DNA of 64,000 nucleotides from Candidatus Polarisedimenticolia bacterium. GTDB lineage: Bacteria; Acidobacteriota; Polarisedimenticolia; Gp22-AA2. Both the position numbers and the translations under genes were made by a program. Location: the NCBI GenBank assembly GCA_036001465.1, contig DASYUH010000041.1, positions 47,024 to 111,023 of the forward strand. The letters are read 5' to 3'. How positions within the stretch are numbered: the stretch's first letter is position 1; every line of letters starts with the position of its first letter. The notes beneath the pieces are model-generated. The model made no database searches. It worked only from the letters and a program-made list of their open reading frames with translations, and was not told the DNA's origin. Shown one piece after another: positions 20,149 through 28,313 of the stretch.

Positions 20149-20667
20149 ATGGAGGGATCGGAGGGGGGCGATCGGGGAGATGAAGGGGCTCCGCCCCCGG
20201 GGCAGCCGCGCCTGATCAGCCTCGTGGCCGTGGCCGGGGCGGTCATCCTGATCGGTCTGGTGTCCTTCGCCCTGTATCGCCGGAGCCACTCGACCCCCCC
20301 GGTCGCGGAGCCCGCCCCCGTCGCCGGCGAGCCGGCAGCCGGCCAGGAGCCGGGGACCGCCGCCACCGGGACCCCTCTGGGGGGCACGCCGATCGCGGCG
20401 CCCCTGCCGGTCCGCCTTTCGCCGGAAGCCAGCATCGTCGCCGAGCGCTACCGCTGCATCTGCTCGTGCAACGATCCCCTCAACGTCTGCACCTGCACCA
20501 GGACCCCGGGCTCGCGCGACATGAAGCTGTACGTCCAGGAGCTGGTGAACCAGAAGAAGTCGGGGAAGGAGGTCGACCAGGCCATGATCGCCCGCTACGG
20601 CGCGGGCGTGCTCCTGACGAATCCGCCCCCGCTTGCCGCCGCCACGCCCGAGTCCAGGAAGCGCTGA
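20149..20667 (+). CDS. Membrane-anchored CcmH-like cysteine-rich protein
   Basis: A 172-residue protein with a charged start, one transmembrane helix (about 22-42), a Pro/Ala/Gly linker (50-88) and a small domain. The domain holds five cysteines (103, 105, 107, 114, 116) in RCICSCNDPLNVCTC, followed by RDMKLYVQELVNQKKSGKEV, then ARYGAGVLL. The helical part has the pattern of CcmH/CycL, the thiol-redox subunit of cytochrome c maturation, whose motif is a single CxxC. Here the cysteine block is expanded. GGAGG lies five bases before ATG 20149. It may be a metal- or thiol-handling relative; no other ccm gene is in the window. Confidence 0.7.
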   Translation: MEGSEGGDRGDEGAPPPGQPRLISLVAVAGAVILIGLVSFALYRRSHSTPPVAEPAPVAGEPAAGQEPGTAATGTPLGGTPIAAPLPVRLSPEASIVAERYRCICSCNDPLNVCTCTRTPGSRDMKLYVQELVNQKKSGKEVDQAMIARYGAGVLLTNPPPLAAATPESRKR

Positions 20668-20679
20668 GCCGGGGTCCAA

Positions 20680-21564
20680 TTAGCGCTCTCCCCAGTGGAG
20701 CTTCTGCCTCAGGACTTCGAAGTACGATCGCCGCGGCGAGCGGACCATCAGAATCGGCTGGCGGCTCCGCCTCACCCTGACCCGGTCCTTCTTCTTCAAC
20801 GGATGGCCGACCTGACCGTCGAGCGTCAGGTACACCTCCGAGTCGCCGGCGCGCAGGGACAGCTCGGCGATCGAGCGGTCCGGCACGACCAGCGGCCTGA
20901 GGCTCAGGGTGTGGGGGCAGATTGGCGTGATAAGGAAGGCCTCGAGGTTGGGGTGGACGATCGGCCCGCCCGCCGACAGCGAGTAGGCGGTCGAGCCGGT
21001 GGGGGTCGAGATGATGAGGCCGTCCGACTTGTAGGTGGTCACCGGCTCGCGGTCGATCGACAGGTCGATTTCGATGATGCGCGCCAGGGCGCTCTTGTTG
21101 ATCACCGCGTCGTTGAGGGTCGACCGGCGCATGATGGTCCGCCCCCCGCGCACCACGTTGACCTCCAGGCCGATGCGGCGGTCGAGCTCGTAGCGCCCGG
21201 CGAGGATGTCCGCAAGCACCTTCTCCATCTCGTCGGGGCCGGTCTCGGTCAGGAAGCCCAGGCCGCCCAGGTTGACGCCGAGGATCGGGCGCGGGCGGGA
21301 CGCGAGGGCGCGGGCCGCCATGAGAAGGGTGCCGTCGCCGCCGATCACGACGCACAGATCGGCGGGCGCCAAGGCTCCTCCGAGCGCGCGCGCGTCCTTG
21401 CGGCGGCCGAGGACCCGGGCCGTCTCCGGATCGAAGCTGACCGCGATGCCGCGCCGGTCGAGAAACCGCGCGCAACGCCGCGCCGCCCCCCGCGCCTCCG
21501 GCGCCCGGAGCTTCGCGACGATGGTGACGCTCGTGATCCTGTGCGGCCGCGTCTCAGCCGCCAT
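20680..21564 (-). CDS. nadK: NAD kinase
   Basis: A 294-residue ATP/polyphosphate-NAD kinase making NADP. The GGDGT motif is at 75-79, the NxE/D-type segment STLNDAVINK follows near 150, and the glycine-rich TPTGSTAYSLSAGGPIVHP near 190. Length is normal. Its ATG overlaps the tlyA stop region by 11 bases, so it is the last gene of the long 35-to-20.7 kb minus-strand run. It converges on the CcmH-like gene with 12 bases between stops. Confidence 0.97.
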   Translation of the reverse strand: MAAETRPHRITSVTIVAKLRAPEARGAARRCARFLDRRGIAVSFDPETARVLGRRKDARALGGALAPADLCVVIGGDGTLLMAARALASRPRPILGVNLGGLGFLTETGPDEMEKVLADILAGRYELDRRIGLEVNVVRGGRTIMRRSTLNDAVINKSALARIIEIDLSIDREPVTTYKSDGLIISTPTGSTAYSLSAGGPIVHPNLEAFLITPICPHTLSLRPLVVPDRSIAELSLRAGDSEVYLTLDGQVGHPLKKKDRVRVRRSRQPILMVRSPRRSYFEVLRQKLHWGER

Positions 21565-22372
21565 GGACGACCTCCACGAGGAGGCGTTCGAGCGCGTCCC
21601 TGCCCACGCACCCGGAGGGAGACAGCGAGAGCTGCAGGAAGAACTCGCGGTTCCCCTCCGCCCCCGTGATGGGGGACGGGCAGGCGCCGCGCACGCCGAA
21701 TCCCACGGAGGAGGCGGAGGAGACGACCGATCGCAGGGCGCTCAGGTGCTTCCCGGGGTCGCGCACGATCCCTCCTTTTCCCACCTCGCCCTTGCCCACC
21801 TCGAACTGCGGCTTGACCAGAGCTACCACGTCGGCGCCGGGGACGAGGACCGCCGGCAGCGGCGCCAGGACGAGACGGAGCGAGATGAAGCTCACGTCGG
21901 CCACGGCCAGTTCCACCGGCCCCGGCAGGTCGCCCGGCAGAAGATAACGCGCGTTCCTCCCCTCCACCAGGACCACCCGGGGATCCCGGCGCAGCGACCA
22001 GTCGAGGAGACCTCGCCCCACGTCGAGCGCGAACACCCGCGCCGCGCCGCGCTTCAGGAGGCAATCGGTGAACCCGCCGGTCGACGCGCCGATGTCGAGC
22101 GCCGTCCGTCCAGTGACCTCGACCCGCAGTGCCGTCAGGGCCCCGTCCAGCTTGACCCCTCCGCGGCCCACGAACGGATGGTCCACACCCTCCAGCTCCA
22201 GCCGCGCCTCGGGGCCCACGAGGGACCCCGGTTTTCCGGAGGGGCGGCCGTCCACGCGCACCGCCCCGGCCATGATCAAGGCCTGGGCGCGCTCGCGGCT
22301 CGGAGCCAGTCCGCGCGCGACCAGAAGCCGGTCGAGACGCTCCCGGGGCCCCGCGCCCTGCCGCGCCATCAT
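21554..22372 (-). CDS. tlyA: TlyA-family rRNA 2'-O-methyltransferase
   Basis: A 272-residue protein. An N-terminal S4 RNA-binding domain (about 11-70, RLDRLLVARGLAPSRERAQA) is followed by an FtsJ-like methyltransferase fold with ALDIGASTGGFTDCLL (SAM loop), the segment ADVSFISLRL and KPQFEVG. The K-D-K-E type catalytic set is complete by eye. Known TlyA proteins methylate cytidines of 16S and/or 23S rRNA. It lies 11 bases after ispA. In many genomes dxs stands between ispA and tlyA; here it is absent. Confidence 0.93.
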   Translation of the reverse strand: MMARQGAGPRERLDRLLVARGLAPSRERAQALIMAGAVRVDGRPSGKPGSLVGPEARLELEGVDHPFVGRGGVKLDGALTALRVEVTGRTALDIGASTGGFTDCLLKRGAARVFALDVGRGLLDWSLRRDPRVVLVEGRNARYLLPGDLPGPVELAVADVSFISLRLVLAPLPAVLVPGADVVALVKPQFEVGKGEVGKGGIVRDPGKHLSALRSVVSSASSVGFGVRGACPSPITGAEGNREFFLQLSLSPSGCVGRDALERLLVEVVHGG

Positions 22373-22383
22373 CTGGGAGCCTC

Positions 22384-23271
22384 CTAGCTCACGCGATCGA
22401 CGATGAAACGGGCCAGGGCGGCCAGGGGCCGGCCCCGACGTCCGAGCCTCGCGATCGCCGTCTCGGCGCGGCGGGCGGCGTCCCGGGCCTTGAGGCGGGA
22501 CGCCTCGGTGCCGAGCAGCGCCGGGTAGGTCGCCTTTCGGGCGCGGGCGTCCTTGCCTGTCGTCTTGCCCAGCCGATTGGTGCTTCCCTCCCGATCGAGA
22601 ATGTCGTCGATGATCTGGAACGCCAGGCCGATGTGATCGCCGTAGCCGGAGAGGGCCCGCACGTCGTCCGCCCCGCCGCCGGCCATGATGCCACCGATCT
22701 GCACCGCGGCGCTGATGAGGGCCCCGGTCTTGCCCCGATGGATGCGCACGAGCGCGGTGAAGGAGTACGGGCGCCCCTCGGCCTCCAGGTCCATGACCTG
22801 GCCGCCGATCATCCCGGTGACCCCCGCCGCCCGCGCCAGGAGAGCCATGGCCCGCACCTTGCGGGCCGCCAGACGTCCGTCCGCAGGATGGCTGGCGGCG
22901 ACCTGGAAGGCGTGGGTCAGCAGGGCGTCGCCCGCGAGGATCGCCATCGCCTCGCCGAATACCCGGTGGCTGGTGGCGCGGCCGCGGCGCAGGTCGTCAT
23001 TGTCGAGCGCGGGCAGATCGTCGTGGATCAGCGAGTAGGTGTGGATCATCTCGATCGCGGCGCCCATGGGCAGGACGTCCGGCACCCGTCCGCCGAGCGC
23101 CCGGCAGGCGGCGATCGCCAGGATCGGCCGCAGCCGCTTGCCCCCCGGGAAGAGGGAGTAGGCCATGGCGCGCCGCACCGTCACCGGCACGCTCCCGGGA
23201 CGCGGCAGGAATCTCCGGAGCGTCGCGTCGACCAGCCGGCGGTCTCTCTGCACCCTGGCGGGCAGCCTCAT
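22384..23271 (-). CDS. ispA: Polyprenyl (farnesyl/geranylgeranyl) diphosphate synthase
   Basis: A 295-residue trans-prenyltransferase that condenses IPP with allylic diphosphates. The first Asp-rich motif is HDDLPALDNDD (83-93), the second is FQIIDDILD near 230, and the FPGGKRLRP segment (41-49) and KTGALI lysine are present. The FARM pattern DDxxxxD is typical of bacterial FPP synthases. The start is ATG 23271, overlapping the xseB stop as ATGA; the longer upstream frame is xseB antiframe. Likely the C15 supply for UppS and quinones. Confidence 0.95.
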   Translation of the reverse strand: MRLPARVQRDRRLVDATLRRFLPRPGSVPVTVRRAMAYSLFPGGKRLRPILAIAACRALGGRVPDVLPMGAAIEMIHTYSLIHDDLPALDNDDLRRGRATSHRVFGEAMAILAGDALLTHAFQVAASHPADGRLAARKVRAMALLARAAGVTGMIGGQVMDLEAEGRPYSFTALVRIHRGKTGALISAAVQIGGIMAGGGADDVRALSGYGDHIGLAFQIIDDILDREGSTNRLGKTTGKDARARKATYPALLGTEASRLKARDAARRAETAIARLGRRGRPLAALARFIVDRVS

Positions 23272-23546
23272 GGTGCCCCGGGACCGTCCTCGTCCTCGCC
23301 GGGGGGAGCATCGAACGGGATCAGCTTCGGCAGCCCCTGGTCGTTCCGCGTCAGGAGATCGATCCGCTTCTGCGCCTCCTCCAGGCGGGCGGCGCACAGG
23401 CGGGTGAGGGACACCCCTTCCTCGAACAGCCGGAGTGATTCCTCGAGCGGCAGGTCGCCGTCTTCGAGCCCCTTGACGATTGTCTCCAGGCGCGCCAGAG
23501 CCTCTTCGAATCCCGGCGGCCTAGCGCTTGACTTGGACTTCGCCAT
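23268..23546 (-). CDS. xseB: Exodeoxyribonuclease VII small subunit
   Basis: A 92-residue helical-hairpin subunit. FEEALARLETIVKGLEDGDL and PLEESLRLFEEGVSLTRLC are the family signature. Several copies bind one XseA and activate its single-strand exonuclease. The start lies inside the end of xseA (26-base overlap), and the stop overlaps ispA. The C-terminal tail is acidic (GEDEDG). Confidence 0.95.
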   Translation of the reverse strand: MAKSKSSARPPGFEEALARLETIVKGLEDGDLPLEESLRLFEEGVSLTRLCAARLEEAQKRIDLLTRNDQGLPKLIPFDAPPGEDEDGPGAP

Positions 23547-24948
23547 GTGCGGAAACCTCCGTCACCGCGCACCCCAGGCTGCCGCGATGGAGCAAGACCC
23601 GGACCGCGTCGCCGGTGCGCACCGCGGCGCTGTCCTTCAGTATCGTGCCGTCCGGCTCCAGGCGGCACACGGTGTAGCCGCGCGACAGGACCGCGAGCGG
23701 GGAGAGGGCCTGGAGTCTCTCGGCATAGCCGGAGGCCTGGTTCCGCGCGCGTTGCATCCGGGCCGCGATCGAGGTCCGCAGGAGGCGCGCGAGGCCCTGG
23801 CTGGCCGCGCTCCGGCGCAGGAGCCGCTCGGCGAGGCGGGCCGGCGTCATCCGCTCGCCCAGGAGCGCCAGCCGGTGCCTCGCGCCGGTGGTGCGGCGCT
23901 CGAGGCCCGCGCGCAGCCGCTCGGTCAAATCGTCGAGTTCGAGCGTCCGGTCGCGCAGCAGGTCGGCGACCGCCCTCCCGGCCCGGGCGGCTCCGGTCGC
24001 GTCCAGGTCCTGCCGACCCCGGGCCACCAGGAGCCGGGCCGCGGAGAGGAGGCGGGAGCGGAGCGCGCCGATGCGCTCCAGGAGATCCTGCTTGGAGCGG
24101 ACCACCATCTCGGCGGCCGCCGACGGGGTCGGGGCGCGCAGGTCGGCGACCAGGTCCGCGATGGTGACGTCCACCTCGTGCCCGATGCCCGAGATGACCG
24201 GGATCTCCGATGCGGCGATCGCCCGGGCGACCCGCTCTTCGTTGAATGGCCAGAGGTCTTCCAGCGATCCGCCGCCGCGCGCCAGGATGATCACGTCGAT
24301 CCCGCCGAGGCGGTTGAGGCTCCGGATCGCCTCGACAATCTCGGCCGACGCCCCGTCCCCCTGGACGCGGGACGGGGCGATCACGACCTCCACGTTGGCG
24401 AAACGCCGCGACAGCACCTTGAGGATGTCCCGCAGCGCCGCCCCGGCGGGAGAGGACACGATGCCGATCCGGCGGGGGAGGACGGGCAGCGGCCGCTTCC
24501 GCGAGGCGTCGAACAGCCCTTCCTCGAGGAGTCGCGCCTTGAGCTGCTCGAAGGCGAGCTGCAGCGCCCCCAGCCCGGCCGGCTCCATGGCGTCCACGAT
24601 GATCTGAAAGGTGCCGCGCGGAACGTACAGGCTGATCGTCCCGCGCGCCAGGATCTTGAGCCCATCCTCCGGCCGGAACGGCAGGGACTGGGACGCGCCG
24701 CGGAACAGGACGGCGGCGACCTGGGCGTCGGCGTCCTTCAGGGTGAAGTACGTGTGACCGGAAGGGTAGCGGCGGAGGTTGCTGATCTCGCCCTCCACCC
24801 ACACGCAGGAGAAGGCGTCCTCGAGCATCTCCTGCGTCAGGAGGTTCAGCTCGGAGACCGTCAGGATGCGGCGTTCCTCTCTCGGCCGGCCCGCTGCGGC
24901 GCCGCTCCCGGGTCCCGGCTTGTCGGGCGGATCAAACAGGTTGCGCAT
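23521..24948 (-). CDS. xseA: Exodeoxyribonuclease VII large subunit
   Basis: A 475-residue nuclease subunit. The N-terminal OB-fold (about 35-125) has SCVWVEGEISNLRRYPSGHT and YFTLKDADAQV. The nuclease domain carries RIGIVSSPAGAALRDIL, IILARGGGSLEDLWPFN, ARAIAASEIPVISGIGHEVD and TIADLVADLRAPTPSAAAE, all hallmark segments. The coiled-coil and C-terminal part (YTVCRLEPDGTIL) follow. It overlaps ymdB upstream by 17 bases. Processive single-strand DNA degradation in mismatch repair and recombination. Confidence 0.97.
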   Translation of the reverse strand: MRNLFDPPDKPGPGSGAAAGRPREERRILTVSELNLLTQEMLEDAFSCVWVEGEISNLRRYPSGHTYFTLKDADAQVAAVLFRGASQSLPFRPEDGLKILARGTISLYVPRGTFQIIVDAMEPAGLGALQLAFEQLKARLLEEGLFDASRKRPLPVLPRRIGIVSSPAGAALRDILKVLSRRFANVEVVIAPSRVQGDGASAEIVEAIRSLNRLGGIDVIILARGGGSLEDLWPFNEERVARAIAASEIPVISGIGHEVDVTIADLVADLRAPTPSAAAEMVVRSKQDLLERIGALRSRLLSAARLLVARGRQDLDATGAARAGRAVADLLRDRTLELDDLTERLRAGLERRTTGARHRLALLGERMTPARLAERLLRRSAASQGLARLLRTSIAARMQRARNQASGYAERLQALSPLAVLSRGYTVCRLEPDGTILKDSAAVRTGDAVRVLLHRGSLGCAVTEVSAHGEVQVKR

Positions 24949-25750
24949 CGTCCTGCCTCGTCTCTCCCGATCCGGGCCGCACCTGGAAACGCTCGATCGA
25001 CAGGGCCCGGCCCGTCGCCGGGTCCGCCTCCACCAGCACGCCGCACAGGCGCGGATCGCGCTTCGCCGTGGTGAATCGCACCGGCATGCCGGTCAGGAAC
25101 TTTCGCAGCGCCAGCCCCTTCTCGATGCCGATGATCGACTCGTACGGCCCGGTCATCCCGAGATCGGTGATGTAGGCGGTGCCTCCGGTCAGGACCGCTT
25201 CATCGGCCGTCTGCACGTGGGTGTGGGTGCCGACCACGGCGGTGGCGCGTCCGTCCAGATGGTGCCCCATCGCCTGTTTCTCGGAGGTGGCCTCGGCGTG
25301 CATGTCGACGAGGACGATGCGCGCCCTGCCGTTCAGGCCCGCGAGGGCCCGATCGACGCAGGGGAACGGGTCGTCGCACGGCGGCATGAACACGCGTCCC
25401 ATCAGGTTGATGACCGCGACCGGTACACCACCCGGGGTCTCCCCGAGGTGCAGGCCCGCCCCGGGCGCCCCTTCCGGATAGTTGAGCGGCCGCAGAAGCT
25501 TCGGCTGCACCGGGAGGTACTCGAGGATCTCGGACTTGTCCCAGATGTGGTTGCCGGAGGTCATGCAATCGACCCCCGCGGCGAGAATCTCCTCGCAGAG
25601 ATCCGGCGTGATCCCGAACCCGTCGGCGGCATTCTCGACGTTGGCCACGACGTAGTCGATGCGTCGCCGGGTGATCAGGCGCGGCAACTCGGCGGCGAGG
25701 ACCTGCCTCCCGGCTCGGCCGTTGACGTCTCCGATGATGGCCATGCGCAT
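24932..25750 (-). CDS. ymdB: YmdB-family metallophosphodiesterase
   Basis: A 272-residue calcineurin-fold phosphodiesterase of the type that hydrolyses 2',3'-cyclic nucleotides. Metal ligands are all in place: IIGDVNGRAGR, NVENAADGFGIT, SGNHIWDKSE, DMHAEATSEK and VGTHTHVQTAD. ITDLGMTGPYESIIG closes the signature. It sits 12 bases after rny; the rny-ymdB pair is also found in Firmicutes, where both act in RNA metabolism and biofilm control. Unlike the adjacent RNase Y, this active site is intact. Confidence 0.93.
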   Translation of the reverse strand: MRMAIIGDVNGRAGRQVLAAELPRLITRRRIDYVVANVENAADGFGITPDLCEEILAAGVDCMTSGNHIWDKSEILEYLPVQPKLLRPLNYPEGAPGAGLHLGETPGGVPVAVINLMGRVFMPPCDDPFPCVDRALAGLNGRARIVLVDMHAEATSEKQAMGHHLDGRATAVVGTHTHVQTADEAVLTGGTAYITDLGMTGPYESIIGIEKGLALRKFLTGMPVRFTTAKRDPRLCGVLVEADPATGRALSIERFQVRPGSGETRQDDAQPV

Positions 25751-25762
25751 CGCCCTCAGGCC

Positions 25763-27313
25763 TCAGGTCGCGTAGTCGACCGCGCGGGTCTCGCGAATGA
25801 CGCTGATCTTCACGGAACCGGGATACTCCACTTCTTTCTGGATGCGGGCGGTGATCTCCTTCGAGAGCGTGATCACGTCGCTGTCCGTGACCGTGCCGGC
25901 CTCGACCAGGACCCGCACCTCCTTGCCGGATCGCATCACGAACGCGCGGCTGACGCCGTCGAAGGACGAGGCGATCGCCTCCAGGCTCCGCATCCGCTCC
26001 ATGAACCCCTGCAGGCCGGTGTCCTTCTCGCCCGGACGGGCGACGACGGCCCGCTCGGCCGCCCTCAGGATGGCGGCGTCGATCGACGGATCGGCGCCCG
26101 ATCCGTGGAGGGCCCGGATCGCCTGCACCACGCGGGGGTCCTCCCCGAACCGGGCGGCCAGGTCGGCGCTCACCAGGATGGGGTGCACGTCGGCGCGGCT
26201 CTCCTCCACCTGGCCGATCTCGTGGAGGAGGCCGGCCCGTTTCGGCACGTCCGGGAGGACGCCGAGGAGCGAGGCCATCTGCGTCGACAGCCGGGCGACG
26301 CCGATCGAGTGATCGAGAAGGTTGTAGCCGAGGACGACGCGGTACTTGAGCCTGCCGAGCAGGCGCAGCAGGCGCTCGGGCAGCGCCGTGATCCCCAGCT
26401 CGAACGCCGCCCCCTCGCCGAGGGCCTGCAGGCCCTCCTCCATCTCGGCGCGCGCCCGGGCCACCACCTCCTCGATGCGCGCCGGGTGGATGCGCCCGTC
26501 CTCGATGAGCTTTTCGATGGCCACCCGGGCCACGGCGCGGCGGAATGGGTCGAAGCTCGACAGGACGATCGATTGCGGCGTCTCGTCCACGATCACGTCC
26601 ACTCCGGTGGCCATCTCGATGGCGCGGATGTTGCGCCCCTCGCGACCGATGATCCGGCCTTTCATGTCGTCGCTCGGCAGCCGGACCGCCGTCACGACGC
26701 CGTCGACCAGGTCCGCGGTCGGCAGGCGCTGGATGGCCTCCGCCACGATCCGCCGGGCGCGGGCATTGGCGTCGGACTGGGCGTCCTCTTCGATGCGCCG
26801 GACCAGATTGGCCGCCTCCTGCCGCGCCTCCGCTTCGATGTCCTTCAGGATCTCCCTGCGGGCGTCGTGCGCCGTGAGGCCGGCGATTCGTTCCAGCTTC
26901 TGCCGGCGATCCAGAAGCAGCGCCTGGACCTCCTTCTCGGCGGCGGCCAGACGCTCCTCCTTCTGGCGCGTCCCGGCCTCACGCTCGTCCAGCTCCTGCT
27001 GCTTCTGTCCGAGGAGCAGGAGCTTGCGCTCGAGGTTACGCTCCTGCTCCTTGAGCCGCTCATCCAGTCTCTGCAGCTCCTCGCGCTTCTTGCGCGCCTG
27101 GGTCTCGAAGCTCGACTCGGCGGCGCTCGTCTTCTCCGCGGCCTCCAGCTCGGCCTCCCTGAGGCGTGTCTGGGCGCGCCGGTCGACGTCGGCCAGCAGA
27201 TCGGCGGCGCGCCGCTCGGCGTCCGCGCGCAGTCGGCGGACCGTGACCCGCAAGGCCACCAAGGCCGCGGCGGCGAGCCCCAGTACCAGGAGAGCGATCA
27301 GGACGTACGTCAT
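25763..27313 (-). CDS. rny: RNase Y-like protein with altered HD active site
   Basis: A 516-residue protein with the full RNase Y layout: N-terminal transmembrane helix (about 3-24), long coiled coil (30-170), KH domain around 205-275 (GRIIGREGRNIRAIE), HD domain (from about 330) and the conserved tail VEYPGSVKISVIRETRAVDYA. The HD motif reads LLHEIGQ: His364 is kept but the metal-binding Asp is Glu365 (codon at 26219-26221). The late Asp of the HD set is also Glu (AAERAV, Glu420), and the usual HH pair is LH (RALHGSG). RNase Y starts mRNA decay as a membrane-bound endonuclease; here the activity may be changed or lost. Identity as an RNase Y homologue is certain, activity is not. Confidence 0.93.
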   Translation of the reverse strand: MTYVLIALLVLGLAAAALVALRVTVRRLRADAERRAADLLADVDRRAQTRLREAELEAAEKTSAAESSFETQARKKREELQRLDERLKEQERNLERKLLLLGQKQQELDEREAGTRQKEERLAAAEKEVQALLLDRRQKLERIAGLTAHDARREILKDIEAEARQEAANLVRRIEEDAQSDANARARRIVAEAIQRLPTADLVDGVVTAVRLPSDDMKGRIIGREGRNIRAIEMATGVDVIVDETPQSIVLSSFDPFRRAVARVAIEKLIEDGRIHPARIEEVVARARAEMEEGLQALGEGAAFELGITALPERLLRLLGRLKYRVVLGYNLLDHSIGVARLSTQMASLLGVLPDVPKRAGLLHEIGQVEESRADVHPILVSADLAARFGEDPRVVQAIRALHGSGADPSIDAAILRAAERAVVARPGEKDTGLQGFMERMRSLEAIASSFDGVSRAFVMRSGKEVRVLVEAGTVTDSDVITLSKEITARIQKEVEYPGSVKISVIRETRAVDYAT

Positions 27314-27381
27314 GCGCGTTTCCCTTCGGGCGTTCGCAACGGGCGAAAGGGGGACCGGTCGGGACGGGGCGGGGCCGGAAC

Positions 27382-27576
27382 CTGCGCGGGCTCACAACAC
27401 GAGAATGCCCCGCTTGGCCGTGAGGAGGGAGACTATTTGAACCCGGTGATCCACCGTGGAACCCCTGCCGTCCGCTTCAGGCACCCCCGCCGAGGAGGGC
27501 GCTCACCGCGAACGGACCTGGGGTCCCGTTCAAATAGTGTTGGCTCAAAAGTACCTCTCCAACACGCACCGCGCAG
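27382..27576 (-). ncRNA. ssrS: 6S RNA candidate between zapA and rny
   Basis: The 323-base spacer between zapA and rny holds a strongly structured sequence. A perfect 11-bp inverted repeat (ACTATTTGAAC against GTTCAAATAGT, at 27432-27442 and 27528-27538) encloses nested pairings: GGACCCC with GGGGTTCC, GTCCG with CGGAC, and GCGCCC with GGGTGC, capped by a loop. A small hairpin CGGTGGATCACCG lies on the 3' side. An outer 8-bp pairing (27382-27389 with 27569-27576) gives a length of 195 bases, normal for 6S RNA. The place after zapA is the classic ssrS location. 6S RNA mimics an open promoter and binds sigma-70 polymerase. Ends are approximate; strand is taken from zapA. Confidence 0.6.
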
Positions 27577-27636
27577 GGCGACCGCATGCTACGCCCGCGA
27601 TTCCTGCGCGTCAAGACCCGCCCGGGCCTTGCCGGG

Positions 27637-27936
27637 TCACGCTTCCGCGAAACTTCGCTCGAGCATGTCGATCAGGCGCGCCACGCGATCCGGCCCGCCC
27701 TTCATGACGGCCGGGTCCGGGCCGCGGCCGCGCCGCGATTCGTCGGCGATGTTCAGGGCCGCCAGGATCGCGACCTTGAGCGAGTCCACGGTCGCGGTGG
27801 CGTCACTGACCTCGCGCATCTTGCGATCGACGTACGAGGCCAAGTCCTGGATGTAGCCGGACGCGCCCTCCCCGCGGAGATTGTAGGACTGCCCGTAGAT
27901 CTCCACCTGCACCAGATGGCTGTCGGTCCGTTCCAT
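27637..27936 (-). CDS. zapA: Cell division protein ZapA
   Basis: A 99-residue protein of the ZapA family. The N-terminal HLVQVEIYGQSYNLRGE strand pair, the segment YIQDLASYVDRKMREVSD and the helix LKVAILAALNIADE are typical; the C-terminal coiled coil is short. ZapA cross-links FtsZ filaments. GGAGG precedes ATG 27936. It follows the zapB-like gene by 21 bases, matching the pheT-zapB-zapA order seen in many bacteria. Confidence 0.93.
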   Translation of the reverse strand: MERTDSHLVQVEIYGQSYNLRGEGASGYIQDLASYVDRKMREVSDATATVDSLKVAILAALNIADESRRGRGPDPAVMKGGPDRVARLIDMLERSFAEA

Positions 27937-27957
27937 GGGCGTGCCTCCTGCCGGCGC

Positions 27958-28281
27958 CTAGTGATCCCGCCTCGCCTCGCCTCCACCATCCTCCAGGGCG
28001 CTCATCATCTCCAGCATCTGGCTGACCCGGCCACGGATGGCCTGGCGCTCCTCGCGCAGGACATCGACCTGCTCCGCGAGCTCGCGCAGATCGTCCTTGC
28101 CTTTCTCCGAGGCGGCGATCTGCGCCTGGGCGGCGGCCAGCGATTTTTCGAGGTCCTTCACCCTGGTCTGCGCCTGGTCCCTTTCCTTGCGCAGGGCGCG
28201 GATGAGCTCGGTGGCCTTGACGATCTTGCTCTCCAGCAGATCGAGCTGCTGGAGATCCACCACGACGCGCTTCGATTCCAT
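27958..28281 (-). CDS. ZapB-like coiled-coil protein
   Basis: A 107-residue protein that is almost entirely coiled coil. DLQQLDLLESKIVKATELIR, LRKERDQAQTRVKDLEKSLA and EQVDVLREERQAIRGRVSQM show heptad leucines throughout. Small coiled-coil proteins between pheT and zapA are usually annotated ZapB or cell-division-associated. I chose ATG 28281 because GGAGGTGAGG lies just before it; an ATG at 28317 that overlaps the pheT stop is the alternative. Function by context only. Confidence 0.8.
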   Translation of the reverse strand: MESKRVVVDLQQLDLLESKIVKATELIRALRKERDQAQTRVKDLEKSLAAAQAQIAASEKGKDDLRELAEQVDVLREERQAIRGRVSQMLEMMSALEDGGGEARRDH

Positions 28282-28313
28282 CCTCACCTCCGCCCGTCCC
28301 GTCCGGTTCGGGT

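Noticed and set aside
24779..27856. 1025-residue plus-strand open frame
   Set aside because: Antisense to xseA, ymdB, rny and the 6S-like region; no recognisable protein features.
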